Shown here: positions 1 to 9,125 of the stretch, piece by piece
How the letters are laid out: the number at the start of each line of letters is the position of its first letter
How positions within the stretch are numbered: the stretch's first letter is position 1
DNA from: Pedobacter sp. Leaf41
Lineage (GTDB): Bacteria; Bacteroidota; Bacteroidia; Sphingobacteriales; Sphingobacteriaceae
DNA: 64,000 nucleotides
Direction of reading: 5' to 3'
Assembly: GCF_001422545.1 (NCBI RefSeq)
Contig: NZ_LMLE01000006.1
Span: 600,211-664,210 of the forward strand
Program-made: the position numbers and the translations under genes
The notes under the pieces: model-generated
Databases searched by the model: none
Told to the model about the DNA's origin: nothing
Seen by the model: the letters and a program-made list of their open reading frames with translations, nothing else

Positions 1-614
1 TGATTTACCGTGGAGATAAATCAACAGGATGGTCTATGGGATGGAAGGTGAATTGGTGGGCCCGAATGCTGGATGGAAATAAAGCTTACAAGCTGATTTC
101 GGATCAGCTAACTCCAGCCCCGATGGAAACCAAAGGCCAGTCTGGTGGTACTTATCCAAATCTTTTGGATGCACACCCACCGTTTCAAATTGATGGTAAT
201 TTTGGCTGTACTGCAGGTATTGCCGAAATGTTACTACAGAGTTATGATGGCAATATTTACGTGTTGCCAGCTTTACCCGATGCCCTGGCTAGCGGGAAGA
301 TAACAGGGCTTAAAGCTCGGGGTGGCTTCGAGGTTGATATGGAGTGGAAAGATGGAAAATTGAAAAACCTCATTGTTCAATCGACCATCGGCGGAAACTG
401 CAGATTAAGGCTTTCAGATCAGGTAAGTTTAAACGGAAATGCAAAGCTTGTAAAATCAAAAGGAGACAATACAAATAAGTTTTATCAGGTAAATAAAATC
501 AAAAGTCCGATGTTATCTACGGAAGCAAAATTAAAAGGCATAGCAATTCCGAAAACTAATCTATTTGATTTTGATACTATTGCTGGTGAGAAATATATTT
601 TTAACGCTCGCTAA
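1..614 (+). CDS. GH95 family glycosidase, C-terminal part (partial at window start)
   Basis: The reading frame is open from the first bases of the window, so this is the 3' end of a longer gene. Just before and at the first internal ATG (position 36) it reads [17 protein letters not shown], followed by [19 protein letters not shown]. Both are signatures of the C-terminal half of the (alpha/alpha)6 barrel of GH95 alpha-L-fucosidases and alpha-L-galactosidases. In characterised members the PFQIDGNFG segment carries an active-site aspartate. The last 100 or so residues resemble the C-terminal beta domain of that family. Fucose and L-galactose occur as side-chain sugars in pectins and xyloglucan, which fits the pectin genes downstream. 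The N-terminus and signal peptide are outside the window, so substrate and localisation cannot be judged. Confidence 0.9.
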   Translation, partial: IYRGDKSTGWSMGWKVNWWARMLDGNKAYKLISDQLTPAPMETKGQSGGTYPNLLDAHPPFQIDGNFGCTAGIAEMLLQSYDGNIYVLPALPDALASGKITGLKARGGFEVDMEWKDGKLKNLIVQSTIGGNCRLRLSDQVSLNGNAKLVKSKGDNTNKFYQVNKIKSPMLSTEAKLKGIAIPKTNLFDFDTIAGEKYIFNAR

Positions 615-886
615 TCCGAATAGACTTCAAACAAATCGCTTTTAAGGACAATAAGGTGGATTTGCACAGAAAACAGACTATTTTGGTCAATTTTTTTACC
701 CTATTTTTTGTGGCTCAATTTAAATTTGTTTATCAAAATGGAGTAAGGCTTCGCCCTAGTCACATTTTATTGCTAACCAAATTTTCAAATTGTTAATCGT
801 TTAAGAGAATCTTCTTAAGTACTAAATTCAAAAGTCAACTTATTTTTTTACAACATCAGATTTACAACCAATTTTAGATTCTAGTT

Positions 887-902
887 ATGCAACCGTTTGC
901 AT
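887..902. promoter_or_regulatory. LacI-type operator-like palindrome upstream of susC
   Basis: ATGCAACCGTTTGCAT has perfect 6-bp arms (ATGCAA/TTGCAT) around a CCGT centre. It fits the general LacI/GalR-family operator pattern TGNAANCGNTNNCA. It lies about 200 bp upstream of the susC start. LacI-family regulators often control carbohydrate loci in Bacteroidota. No LacI gene is in this window, so the pairing is inferred. Confidence 0.5.
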
Positions 903-921
903 TGAAATCACTGTCAAAATA

Positions 922-935
922 AAAACCCGGGTTTT
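922..935. promoter_or_regulatory. Second palindrome, AAAACCCGGGTTTT
   Basis: A perfect 14-bp palindrome with a central CG, centred 34 bp (about three helical turns) downstream of the centre of the palindrome at 887-902. It could be a second operator of the same regulator or the site of another dimeric regulator. I see no clear -33/-7 promoter pair nearby, so it cannot be placed relative to a start site. Confidence 0.35.
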
Positions 936-968
936 CATCTTCGAGGGCCCAAGCTAACCAATTAAATT

Positions 969-1097
969 ATGAGGAAAAACTACAACATCTATTTCAAAAA
1001 AGAGGCTTTTCAGCGAGTGCGATTATTGAAGAGCCCAAAAGAGCTAAGCCATGATAATTTCTGCTTACAATTATTTAATTGTTCACCAATCAACTGA
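969..1097 (+). CDS. Small ORF in frame with susC (possible remnant of an extended SusC leader)
   Basis: ATG at 969 opens a 42-codon frame beginning MRKNYNIYFKKEAFQRVRLL and ending with TGA at 1095-1097. Only two codons (TCG ATT) separate that stop from the susC ATG at 1104, in the same frame. Many SusC proteins of this group begin with a basic N-terminal extension before the hydrophobic signal segment, and this peptide resembles such extensions. It may be the original N-terminus of SusC cut off by a nonsense change, or a short translated leader. That the sequence is translated at all is not shown. Confidence 0.35.
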   Translation: MRKNYNIYFKKEAFQRVRLLKSPKELSHDNFCLQLFNCSPIN

Positions 1098-1103
1098 TCG
1101 ATT

Positions 1104-4100
1104 ATGAAGTACATATACATTTTTATAACCCTGATTTTGTGTTCAGCACAAATTGCATGGGCACAAAATCGAACACTTAAAGGGCAGGTAACCGATGAAA
1201 AAGGCGGTATAATAGTAGGCGCAACCATATCCTTAAAAGGTACCAACCGGGGAGTTAATACTGATAGCGAAGGTAAATTCTCAATCGCAGTTCCATCAGG
1301 GGTGGCCACTTTAGTGGTTCAGTTTGTGGGGTATGTTAAAAAGGAGGTGAATATTGCTGCCGATGGTACGACTGCTAAAATTACGCTTCAGGACGATGTT
1401 AATGTCCTCCAGGAAGTTACCATCGTTAATGTGGGTTATGGTACAGTTTCCCGCGAAGCCCTAACCGGTTCTGTTTCTTCTCTTCGTGCTGACCAGATTA
1501 AGGATATTCCAATTAATTCTGCCGAACAGGCTCTTGCAGGTCGGCTTGCGGGGGTGCAGGTAACCGCTACCGATGGCGCTCCTGGAACCAACGTACAGAT
1601 CAGAATCAGGGGTGGGAGTTCTATAACACAAGATAATTCTCCATTATATATTGTTGACGGAGTACAGGTTGAAAATGCGCTTAGAGCACTGTCACCTCAG
1701 GATATAGAATCTATTGATGTGCTTAAAGATGCAGCCTCTACCGCCATTTACGGGGCGAGAGGTGCAAATGGTGTAGTATTGATTACCACTAAAACCGGTA
1801 AGCGTGGAAAAATGACCGCTAGCTACAATGGTTTTGTTGGCGCCAGTAAAATTCTGGGTAAGTTAGATGTGCTGGATGCGACTGATTACCTTAAATATCA
1901 ATACGAGCGCAGCCGCGGAAATGTGCTTGATAGTACTTCGTTCGTGAATAATTATGGTCCATTTGATACCCTTGAAGTGTATCGTGATAAAGGCCGCGAC
2001 TGGCAAAATGAGGTTTTCGGAAAAGTTGCTTTGCAGCAAACGCATAACTTGAGTTTAAACGGGGGAGATGAAAAAATTAACTATAACCTAAGCTTAACCA
2101 CCAACGGCCAGGAAGGGGTGATGATTAATTCAGACTTCGACCGTAAGCTTTTAGGTTTCAAAATGGAGTTAAGGCCTAATCAAAAATTTAGAGCTGGTTT
2201 CAATGTAAGATATACTGATGAACGAATTAATGGGGCTGGCGTATCAAGCCCTGGTTTGGCCAGAGATAATTTCCTGAAGAATACACTTTCCTATCGCCCG
2301 ATAGATAGTAAAAACCCGACAGATATTGATTTCTACGATGCCCAATATCTTGCAGTTTCCGATTTGAGAAACCCGGTAATTAATGCCACCGCGGTTTACC
2401 GGAAAACTTTTGGGAAGAGATACAACCTGTCTGGGTATCTGAGCTATGCATTAACTCCTGAAATCACCGCAAGAGTGACCGTTGGTTATGACAATAACAA
2501 TTCCAGAACAAACAACTTCTATTCAGAAATTACCGGTCAGGCCTCGCTTTATTCCGCAATGCCAATTGCTTCAATATTAACGGGCGTAGTAAATTCGTTA
2601 AATAATTCAAATACGGTTACTTACAGCAAGAAGAATATTGCAAAACATCATGACATCGATGTATTGATTGGTCAGGAATCCTATCAAACCAGAAATGAGC
2701 AGTTTAATGCCGAAACCAGGTATTTTCCTTTAGGCATCAGTCCGGAAAAGGCACTATCCAATATGAATTTGGGAAATCCACCCGCAGGCCAGGCACAGCC
2801 GCGTCCTACAACTAACAATGTGATGGCCAGAACTTTTTCGTTTTTTGGACGTGTGAATTATGGGCTAGACAAAAAATATTTGCTTACGTTAACGGCCAGG
2901 GCCGATGGTAGCTCAAAGTTTATGGATGGGCAACGATGGGGATTTTTCCCTTCAGGAGCACTTGCCTGGAGAATTTCTGATGAGAAATTTGCACAAGCTA
3001 TCAAACCCGTGGTTTCTGATGCCAAGCTGAGATTGAGTTACGGTTCTACAGGTAATAACCGGATCAATGATTTTAGTTACTTACCGCTTTATTCTTCCAA
3101 CACCTATTATGGATTGAATGAGCAACTTGTACCAGGCGTAGTACCCACACAGTTGGCTAATCCAAATGTGAAATGGGAAACTACAGTATCAAGGAACCTT
3201 GGCCTTGATTTAAGTTTTTTCAAAAACAGAGTGCAGTTTACAACTGATATTTATTACAACAGTACCAAAGATTTATTACTGCAAAATCCTATTCCACAAA
3301 CCTCTGGATATACGCAACAAACCCAAAATATTGCGGCCACATCAAATCGCGGTATAGAGTTTCAATTGTCTGGATTGATTGTGCAAACCAAAGATTTTAG
3401 CTATTCAGCAAGTTATAATATGTCTTTCAATAGTAACAGGGTTGAAAAGCTTAATGATGGCATCACGAGTAAAGGTTATGCATCAGGTTGGGATAGCAAT
3501 ACAGGAAACGACTATTTAGTTGAAGTTGGAAAGCCACTTGGCCAGATGTACGGATACCGATCAGACGGATATTATAAAGTAAGTGATTTTAATTTTAATG
3601 CAACTACAGGGGTTTATACCCTCAAGCCTGATGTTGCTTCATTTTTTGGTGTAACGAGAAGCACCATTCAACCAGGTACAATGAAACTTTTGGATTTGGG
3701 TGGCTCGATCAAAAATCCTGACGGTAGTCCGGCGATCCATACTGATGAAGACAGGACGGTGATAGGAAATGCAGCGCCAAAATTTATTGGAGGCTTGAAT
3801 CAACAGTTTTCTTACAAGAACTGGGACATGAGTATTTTCGTGAACTTTAGTGTAGGGAATGATATTTATAATGCCAATAAAATTGAGTTGACAAACTCGA
3901 GATTACGTGGTGTAAACCTATTAGAATCTGTGAATGGCAGATTTACCACGATAGATCAGAATGGTAAGTCGATTTACAATAACCCTGCAAAGCTAGAGGA
4001 ATACAATGCCAATGCAACAACTTGGCGCCCTTATGAGAACAGTAACTTGTTTACTGATTGGGCTGTAGAAGACGGATCGTTTTTAAGGATCAACAATATT

Positions 4101-4319
4101 ACGCTGGGTTATACGCTACCGACTGATCTGGCGAAGAAAATCAAGTTGTCTAGCCTTCGTTTCTATGCTACGGTAAACAATTTGGCTACCATTACTGGTT
4201 ATTCAGGTTTTGATCCTGAAGTAAATACCCGTACAAATGGAGGATTGACGCCTGGAGTAGATTATTCTGCATATCCAAGATCTAGAACCATCCTTTTAGG
4301 AATTAACTTAACTTTTTAA
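1104..4319 (+). CDS. SusC/RagA-type TonB-dependent outer-membrane transporter
   Basis: The 1071-residue protein begins with a signal peptide (residues 1-21, ending IAWAQ). A CarboxypepD_reg-like beta-sandwich follows (about 27-90: GQVTDEKGGIIVGATISLKG), then a TonB plug (about 115-230, with IRIRGGSS and PLYIVDGV) and a 22-stranded barrel ending in LLGINLTF. It has no STN domain, so it is not expected to signal through FecR. It should import oligosaccharides across the outer membrane together with the SusD protein 17 bp downstream. The neighbouring pectin methylesterase and polygalacturonase point to pectin-derived oligogalacturonides, but the substrate is inferred. ATG 1104 is chosen because it gives a normal signal peptide. 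Confidence 0.96.
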   Translation: MKYIYIFITLILCSAQIAWAQNRTLKGQVTDEKGGIIVGATISLKGTNRGVNTDSEGKFSIAVPSGVATLVVQFVGYVKKEVNIAADGTTAKITLQDDVNVLQEVTIVNVGYGTVSREALTGSVSSLRADQIKDIPINSAEQALAGRLAGVQVTATDGAPGTNVQIRIRGGSSITQDNSPLYIVDGVQVENALRALSPQDIESIDVLKDAASTAIYGARGANGVVLITTKTGKRGKMTASYNGFVGASKILGKLDVLDATDYLKYQYERSRGNVLDSTSFVNNYGPFDTLEVYRDKGRDWQNEVFGKVALQQTHNLSLNGGDEKINYNLSLTTNGQEGVMINSDFDRKLLGFKMELRPNQKFRAGFNVRYTDERINGAGVSSPGLARDNFLKNTLSYRPIDSKNPTDIDFYDAQYLAVSDLRNPVINATAVYRKTFGKRYNLSGYLSYALTPEITARVTVGYDNNNSRTNNFYSEITGQASLYSAMPIASILTGVVNSLNNSNTVTYSKKNIAKHHDIDVLIGQESYQTRNEQFNAETRYFPLGISPEKALSNMNLGNPPAGQAQPRPTTNNVMARTFSFFGRVNYGLDKKYLLTLTARADGSSKFMDGQRWGFFPSGALAWRISDEKFAQAIKPVVSDAKLRLSYGSTGNNRINDFSYLPLYSSNTYYGLNEQLVPGVVPTQLANPNVKWETTVSRNLGLDLSFFKNRVQFTTDIYYNSTKDLLLQNPIPQTSGYTQQTQNIAATSNRGIEFQLSGLIVQTKDFSYSASYNMSFNSNRVEKLNDGITSKGYASGWDSNTGNDYLVEVGKPLGQMYGYRSDGYYKVSDFNFNATTGVYTLKPDVASFFGVTRSTIQPGTMKLLDLGGSIKNPDGSPAIHTDEDRTVIGNAAPKFIGGLNQQFSYKNWDMSIFVNFSVGNDIYNANKIELTNSRLRGVNLLESVNGRFTTIDQNGKSIYNNPAKLEEYNANATTWRPYENSNLFTDWAVEDGSFLRINNITLGYTLPTDLAKKIKLSSLRFYATVNNLATITGYSGFDPEVNTRTNGGLTPGVDYSAYPRSRTILLGINLTF

Positions 4320-4336
4320 AACTAAAATTTCAGCAT

Positions 4337-6136
4337 ATGAAATTCAACAATATTAAAAGATTTGCCTTCGGAGCGATGTTGGCCTCTGCCATATTCAGCT
4401 TAGGCGCTTGTAAAAAGTATTTGGAAATTAAACCAGAATCTGCTTTTTCGCCTGAAGATATTTTCAGCAATGTTTCTAGTGCAAATTCGGCTATCATGGG
4501 CGTTTATCAGCTTTTAGCTGGAGATGATGGTTACGGCCAGCGGCAATCACTGGTGTTTGTAAACGATACCGACGAGTTTTCAAGAAGTGGCGATGTTGAT
4601 GCTGGTGCCCGAGGACTTGCCCGCTACAGTGCCGATGCCGGAAATAGTGAGCTTGCCGCTACTTTCACCAGAGGGTTTCAGGGAATTGAACGTGCTAACT
4701 TATGCATCAAATATATCCCTCAAATGGCAGCTTATAACAATGGGTCTGTTTCAGATAAAAAAGAATTGAGAAGACTTTATGCCGAAGCCCTGGTGCTTAG
4801 AGCAATCTATTATTTTGACCTGGTTAAAAATTGGGGCGATGTGCCCATGCAATTGGAACCTTCGGTTTCAGGAATGGATTTTAACCTTAGTAAAACTAAT
4901 AGTGATGTCATTTACGATCAGATTTTAGGTGATATCGCAGTTGCTGAGCGCATGTTGCCTTGGCGCAAAGAAACCACTATTGATGAGCGTATTACCCAGG
5001 GTGCTGCCCGTGGAATGAGGGCCAGAATAGCATTATTCAGAGGAGGATATCAGCTGCGCCGGTCGTCAAAAGTGATGGAACGTTTACCTGATTATTTAAA
5101 ATATTACACGATGGCGAGAGATGAGTGCGATACGATAATGAAATCAAATCAACATGCCCTTAACCCTAGTTTTTATGATGTATTCAAAAAAGCCAACGAG
5201 CTGACCTTGGACAACGTATATGGCGAACGCATGCTCGAAGTGGCGCAGGCTGGTGGAAATGCCAACTATGACAGTAAACTAGGAAGGGCTAGCGGTACCC
5301 GTATTGCTGATGGATCTCGCTACGGACCTGGTGGTGGAGCATTAAATCCAACGGCTAGTTATTTTTATTCTTTTGATGTATCTGATCCTAGAAAAGAGGT
5401 TACTATCGCTCATTACAATATCGATGCAAATAATTTGAAAAGCCCGGCCAGAATAACGGAAATGAACGACGGAAAGTACCGTAGAGACTGGAGGCCTATC
5501 ATTGCAGGTGCTACCCAAACCCTGGGAATTAACTGGATTATGCTACGCTATTCTGATATTTTGTTGATGTACGCCGAAGCAGTAAATGAAATTAATGGAT
5601 CACCTGATGCCTCGGCAATAAAAGCCTATGAAGATGTGCGCAAGCGGGCTTTCTCAGCAAATCCTGGTAAAGTAGGTGTAACCCCGACTTCTAAAACGGC
5701 TTTTTTTAATGCAATCGTACAGGAAAGATCATGGGAGTTAGGTGGCGAAGGAATCAGGAAATACGATTTAATCCGATGGAATTTACTGGGGGCAAAACTT
5801 GCTCAAGCCAAAGCAGAAATGACGACGATTGTGAATACGCCAGCTAAATATGCGAGGTATTTGTATTACAGAAATGTGGGGGAAGAGTTCGAATTCCTGC
5901 CGGGAACAGGCTATTATCTGCCTGATCCTGCCGTAGCACCTGCGCCATTATACAATGCCACTACCAATCCAACGGGATATATCCGTATAGATTGGAGGCA
6001 GAATTTAACCACTACAGCTGGTGGCGCAATAGAAAAATTAGGGCGTACTTTTCAATCTAACCATTCCGAAGTTTTACCTATTCATAGGAGTATTTTGGAT
6101 TTGAACCCCAACCTTAAACAAGATTATGGATATTAA
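4337..6136 (+). CDS. SusD/RagB-type surface glycan-binding lipoprotein
   Basis: This 599-residue SusD-family protein has a lipoprotein signal (LGAC, Cys25) followed by KKYLEIKPESAFSPEDIF, the usual SusD N-terminus. The alpha-helical TPR-like core includes EALVLRAIYYFDLVKNWGDV and, near the C-terminus, YSDILLMYAEAVNEINGS and IVQERSWELGGEGIRKYDLI. It should sit on the cell surface as the lid of the SusC barrel and bind the glycan. It is 17 bp downstream of susC, in the same operon. At 599 residues it is somewhat longer than many SusD proteins (about 500-550), with no obvious insertion domain. Confidence 0.95.
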   Translation: MKFNNIKRFAFGAMLASAIFSLGACKKYLEIKPESAFSPEDIFSNVSSANSAIMGVYQLLAGDDGYGQRQSLVFVNDTDEFSRSGDVDAGARGLARYSADAGNSELAATFTRGFQGIERANLCIKYIPQMAAYNNGSVSDKKELRRLYAEALVLRAIYYFDLVKNWGDVPMQLEPSVSGMDFNLSKTNSDVIYDQILGDIAVAERMLPWRKETTIDERITQGAARGMRARIALFRGGYQLRRSSKVMERLPDYLKYYTMARDECDTIMKSNQHALNPSFYDVFKKANELTLDNVYGERMLEVAQAGGNANYDSKLGRASGTRIADGSRYGPGGGALNPTASYFYSFDVSDPRKEVTIAHYNIDANNLKSPARITEMNDGKYRRDWRPIIAGATQTLGINWIMLRYSDILLMYAEAVNEINGSPDASAIKAYEDVRKRAFSANPGKVGVTPTSKTAFFNAIVQERSWELGGEGIRKYDLIRWNLLGAKLAQAKAEMTTIVNTPAKYARYLYYRNVGEEFEFLPGTGYYLPDPAVAPAPLYNATTNPTGYIRIDWRQNLTTTAGGAIEKLGRTFQSNHSEVLPIHRSILDLNPNLKQDYGY

Positions 6137-6298
6137 ATGCAATATCCCCTCTGAAAACTGATGATTAAAATACAATGCCTGGCCTGAAGGTTGAGAAATT
6201 AGACGGCCTGGCTTTGTACCTTTAATGCAATGGAGAAAAAGGTTTATTCCATTATCAATTTGAAAAATTATCATACTTCAACCATCATTCAGGAAAAT

Positions 6299-7288
6299 AT
6301 GAGATTAAAAGTTTTATTGGGCTTTGCTGTAACTACCATTAATTTAACTGTATGTTTTGCACAGAATAGCACAACCATACCAAAAGACTCCTCTTACAAT
6401 GCGCAAAAAGTTTACAGTCAAATTCACAAAGATTATCCTTACGCCACGTTGGTTAAAGATGAATTGCCTGCTAACGTTAGCCAATTCAGGGATGTGATTT
6501 ACACTACTTTGTCTAATACGCGTTTTGGAAAAAGAGAATTACATGCAGATATTTTTAGACCGAAAACCAAGAAGCTGTTGCCGGCTTTGATTATGGTTCA
6601 CGGCGGAGGCTGGCGGTCTGGAGATAAATCAATGGAAGTTCCGTTGGCACAATTGATCGCAAAACAAGGCTTTGTTACCGTGCCGGTTGAATATCAACTC
6701 TCTTTGGAAGCGCCGTATCCGGCGGCCGTTCATAATTTGAAAGCGGCTGTTCGTTGGTTAAAAACAAACTGGGAAAAATATGGTGTTGATACCAATAAAA
6801 TTGCAATTTCCGGAACATCTGCTGGCGGTCAGCTTGCAGCGCTTGTTGGCACCACAAACGGCTTACCTCAATTTGAAGGAGATAGGGCTAATTCCATTGC
6901 TTCGAGTAAAGTTAATGCCATTATTGATATAGATGGTGTGATCAGTTTTATAGGCCCAAGTTCACTTAACCTCAATCGGAAACCAGATTCTCCAGATATT
7001 GCCTGGCTCGGTGGCAGTTTCCAGCAAAAGCCTGAGATATGGCGTGAAGCTTCTGCGGGTTATTGGGCAAATGAATCTACCGTTCCAATGCTGTTCATTA
7101 ATAGCGGTTTTTCCCGTTTTCATGCTGGTCAGGATGAGTTGGTAGGTAGCCTTAAAGAATGGGGTATTTACCAGGAAGTGCACAAGTTTAATGTGAAGAT
7201 TCATCCGTTTTGGCTATTCCATCCCTGGGCTGATGAAACCGCTAATTATGTTTCCGATTTCATGAAAAAGGTTTTCAGCATGAAATAG
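6299..7288 (+). CDS. Secreted alpha/beta-hydrolase, probable carbohydrate esterase
   Basis: The start at 6299 is preferred because it gives a signal peptide ending CFAQ; an ATG 69 bp upstream would put a hydrophilic stretch in front of it. The protein has the hormone-sensitive-lipase/BD-FAE-like pattern: HGGGW oxyanion loop, the nucleophile elbow GTSAGGQ, and a C-terminal HPWADE histidine region. Such enzymes beside pectin genes usually remove acetyl or feruloyl groups. It lies 162 bp after susD. The exact ester cleaved cannot be read from sequence. Confidence 0.85.
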   Translation: MRLKVLLGFAVTTINLTVCFAQNSTTIPKDSSYNAQKVYSQIHKDYPYATLVKDELPANVSQFRDVIYTTLSNTRFGKRELHADIFRPKTKKLLPALIMVHGGGWRSGDKSMEVPLAQLIAKQGFVTVPVEYQLSLEAPYPAAVHNLKAAVRWLKTNWEKYGVDTNKIAISGTSAGGQLAALVGTTNGLPQFEGDRANSIASSKVNAIIDIDGVISFIGPSSLNLNRKPDSPDIAWLGGSFQQKPEIWREASAGYWANESTVPMLFINSGFSRFHAGQDELVGSLKEWGIYQEVHKFNVKIHPFWLFHPWADETANYVSDFMKKVFSMK

Positions 7289-7458
7289 TTTTGGTTGCTA
7301 TGATTGAAATACAGAATTATCTATCTGCTTGTCTTACAAAAGCTTCAAATAGGTTTTTGCAAAGCCGAATAATTATTCTCTAAACCTAATAAACATGCAC
7401 ACAATCATTGTTTTTCAATTGATCTCATCGGAGTTGCTAACATTTAAAAAACTGAGAA

Positions 7459-8076
7459 ATGATGTCAAAAATTTTATCTAAAGATCTTCAGTCGCAATCG
7501 CTAACAGAGTTTGTTCAAAAGGCTGTACTTAATTTATATGGAGCATTGCCTTCAATAGGTTGGTCAGAATTAAGCCGATCGGATACAAATTCCCCACTTA
7601 ATCAGTTTGTTAAACACCTGAGGATTTCTGGAGCCCGGGTATTTATCAATAATGATGACTATTTTTTCTCGAGAGCATTTGGCCCCATTTCTGAACGCTT
7701 AAAAGGAAAGACCAGAAGAGATATCCGAAAATCACTTGCATTCTTAAGGATACGAACCTATACGAATTTCAATTTTCGTGTTGCTGCGGGTGTCGCTTCT
7801 CATGGTGCGTTGTTCATCACTAAGCCAGATATGATTCAACTCCAATTGCTAAACCAATGCCGTTTCGCAAAGCTGTTTATTTATGAAGAGGACATTCTAT
7901 CTAACTTTCATCAAGCCGATTCGGTACTTGCACAAAATAACCAAACCGATGGCTATTATGTTTCTGGCCCTAACAGTCTAGCTTTTACGCCTGTCAATTT
8001 CGTTAGAAATATTAGTGGTTTGAGCGTTTATATCATCAGAAAAAAAGTTGTAGTAAAATCCAGGTCAGTGTTTTAA
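7459..8076 (+). CDS. Unknown protein inside the pectin locus
   Basis: I do not recognise this 205-residue protein. It has no signal peptide and no membrane segment. The middle is basic (RLKGKTRRDIRKSLAFLRIR) and the C-terminus is a hydrophobic/basic strand (LSVYIIRKKVVVKS). Start codons at 7459 and 7462 are adjacent, and the upstream bases do not decide between them. The lack of a secretion signal is odd in a locus of exported enzymes: it may be cytoplasmic or an unrelated insertion. It is flanked by 170 bp upstream and 55 bp before the pectinesterase gene, all on one strand. Confidence 0.6.
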   Translation: MMSKILSKDLQSQSLTEFVQKAVLNLYGALPSIGWSELSRSDTNSPLNQFVKHLRISGARVFINNDDYFFSRAFGPISERLKGKTRRDIRKSLAFLRIRTYTNFNFRVAAGVASHGALFITKPDMIQLQLLNQCRFAKLFIYEEDILSNFHQADSVLAQNNQTDGYYVSGPNSLAFTPVNFVRNISGLSVYIIRKKVVVKSRSVF

Positions 8077-8131
8077 AGAAAATCGACTGATATAAAAATC
8101 TATCTCGCATAGATAAACAAAGCAAAAACTT

Positions 8132-9124
8132 ATGAGAAAAATCCAAATATTTCTTTTTTTACTGATATTTCTAAGCCAATCCGTGAATGCCAAACAGCCC
8201 GACATTAAATTTACCGTATCGCAGGATGGAAAAGGAGATTTTAAGACTATTCAGGAAGCCGTCAATGCCGTTCGCGATCACATGCAATTCAAGGTTTCAA
8301 TCTTTGTGAAAGCGGGAACCTATCGTGAAAAACTGGTGATCCCAGCCTGGAAAAAGAATATCATGCTTATAGGAGAGGGCAAGGAAAAAACAATTATCAC
8401 TAATGGTGATTATACGGGAAAACCTTTTCCCAGCAAAGACTTTACAGGCAATCCAAAATACGGCACCTACACTTCATATACCGTACTGGTACAGGGAAAT
8501 GATTGCAGTATAGAAAATATGACCATTGAAAATACGGCTGGTACGGTTGGACAGGCAGTAGCACTAACCATTGAAGCCGATCGTTTCAGTGCTAAAGACT
8601 GCTCGATTTTGGGTCATCAAGATACGCTTTACACTTCCAAAGATGGACGGTGTTATTTTGATAACTGTTACATTGAGGGCACTACCGACTTTATTTTTGG
8701 TGAAGCTACAGCAGTGTTTTACAAGTGTATTATCAAAAGTTTGGCTAACTCTTATATCACGGCGGCATCAACCACCAAAGAGCAGGCTTTCGGATACGTA
8801 TTTTTGGAATGTAAGCTGATCGCCGCTCCAGGAGTTCAAAAAGTTTACCTCGGCCGTCCCTGGCGTCCATTTGCAAAAACCGTTTTCATCCGCTGTGATA
8901 TGGGATCGCATATTGTTCCTGAAGGATGGCATGCCTGGCCTGGAGATCCGTTATTTCCAGATAAAGATAAAACTGCATTTTATGCGGAGTATGGAAATGT
9001 TGGGCCAGGAGCTAAACTAACGGGTAGAGTGGCATGGTCAAAGCAGCTTTCTAAAAGAGAGGCAGGGCGCTATACAATCAAAAATATTTTAGGTAACTGG
9101 TTGCCAACTTTTAAATCGCTTTAA
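8132..9124 (+). CDS. Pectin methylesterase (CE8)
   Basis: This 330-residue right-handed beta-helix enzyme removes methyl esters from homogalacturonan. A signal peptide (ends SVNAK) is followed by VSQDGKGDFKTIQEAVNAV, the classical CE8 N-terminus. The active-site signatures are present: GHQDTLYT (catalytic Asp and conserved Gln), TTDFIFGEA (second catalytic Asp) and LGRPWRP (substrate-binding Arg/Trp). Length and motif order match bacterial pectinesterases. The gene is one base from the following esterase gene, so the two are co-transcribed. Demethylation would prepare the substrate of the GH28 enzyme encoded at 10090. Confidence 0.96.
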   Translation: MRKIQIFLFLLIFLSQSVNAKQPDIKFTVSQDGKGDFKTIQEAVNAVRDHMQFKVSIFVKAGTYREKLVIPAWKKNIMLIGEGKEKTIITNGDYTGKPFPSKDFTGNPKYGTYTSYTVLVQGNDCSIENMTIENTAGTVGQAVALTIEADRFSAKDCSILGHQDTLYTSKDGRCYFDNCYIEGTTDFIFGEATAVFYKCIIKSLANSYITAASTTKEQAFGYVFLECKLIAAPGVQKVYLGRPWRPFAKTVFIRCDMGSHIVPEGWHAWPGDPLFPDKDKTAFYAEYGNVGPGAKLTGRVAWSKQLSKREAGRYTIKNILGNWLPTFKSL

Positions 9125-9125
9125 A

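Noticed and set aside
1010..1309. Minus-strand 99-codon ORF over the susC start
   Set aside because: It overlaps the susC signal peptide and domain 1, has no family likeness and no start signals; it is a shadow frame.
8096..8120. Small inverted repeat (ATCTAT/ATAGAT) before the pectinesterase gene, sharing 11 bases with the arm at 27850
   Set aside because: Six-base arms in AT-rich DNA are expected by chance, and the shared 11-mer has no second supporting feature.
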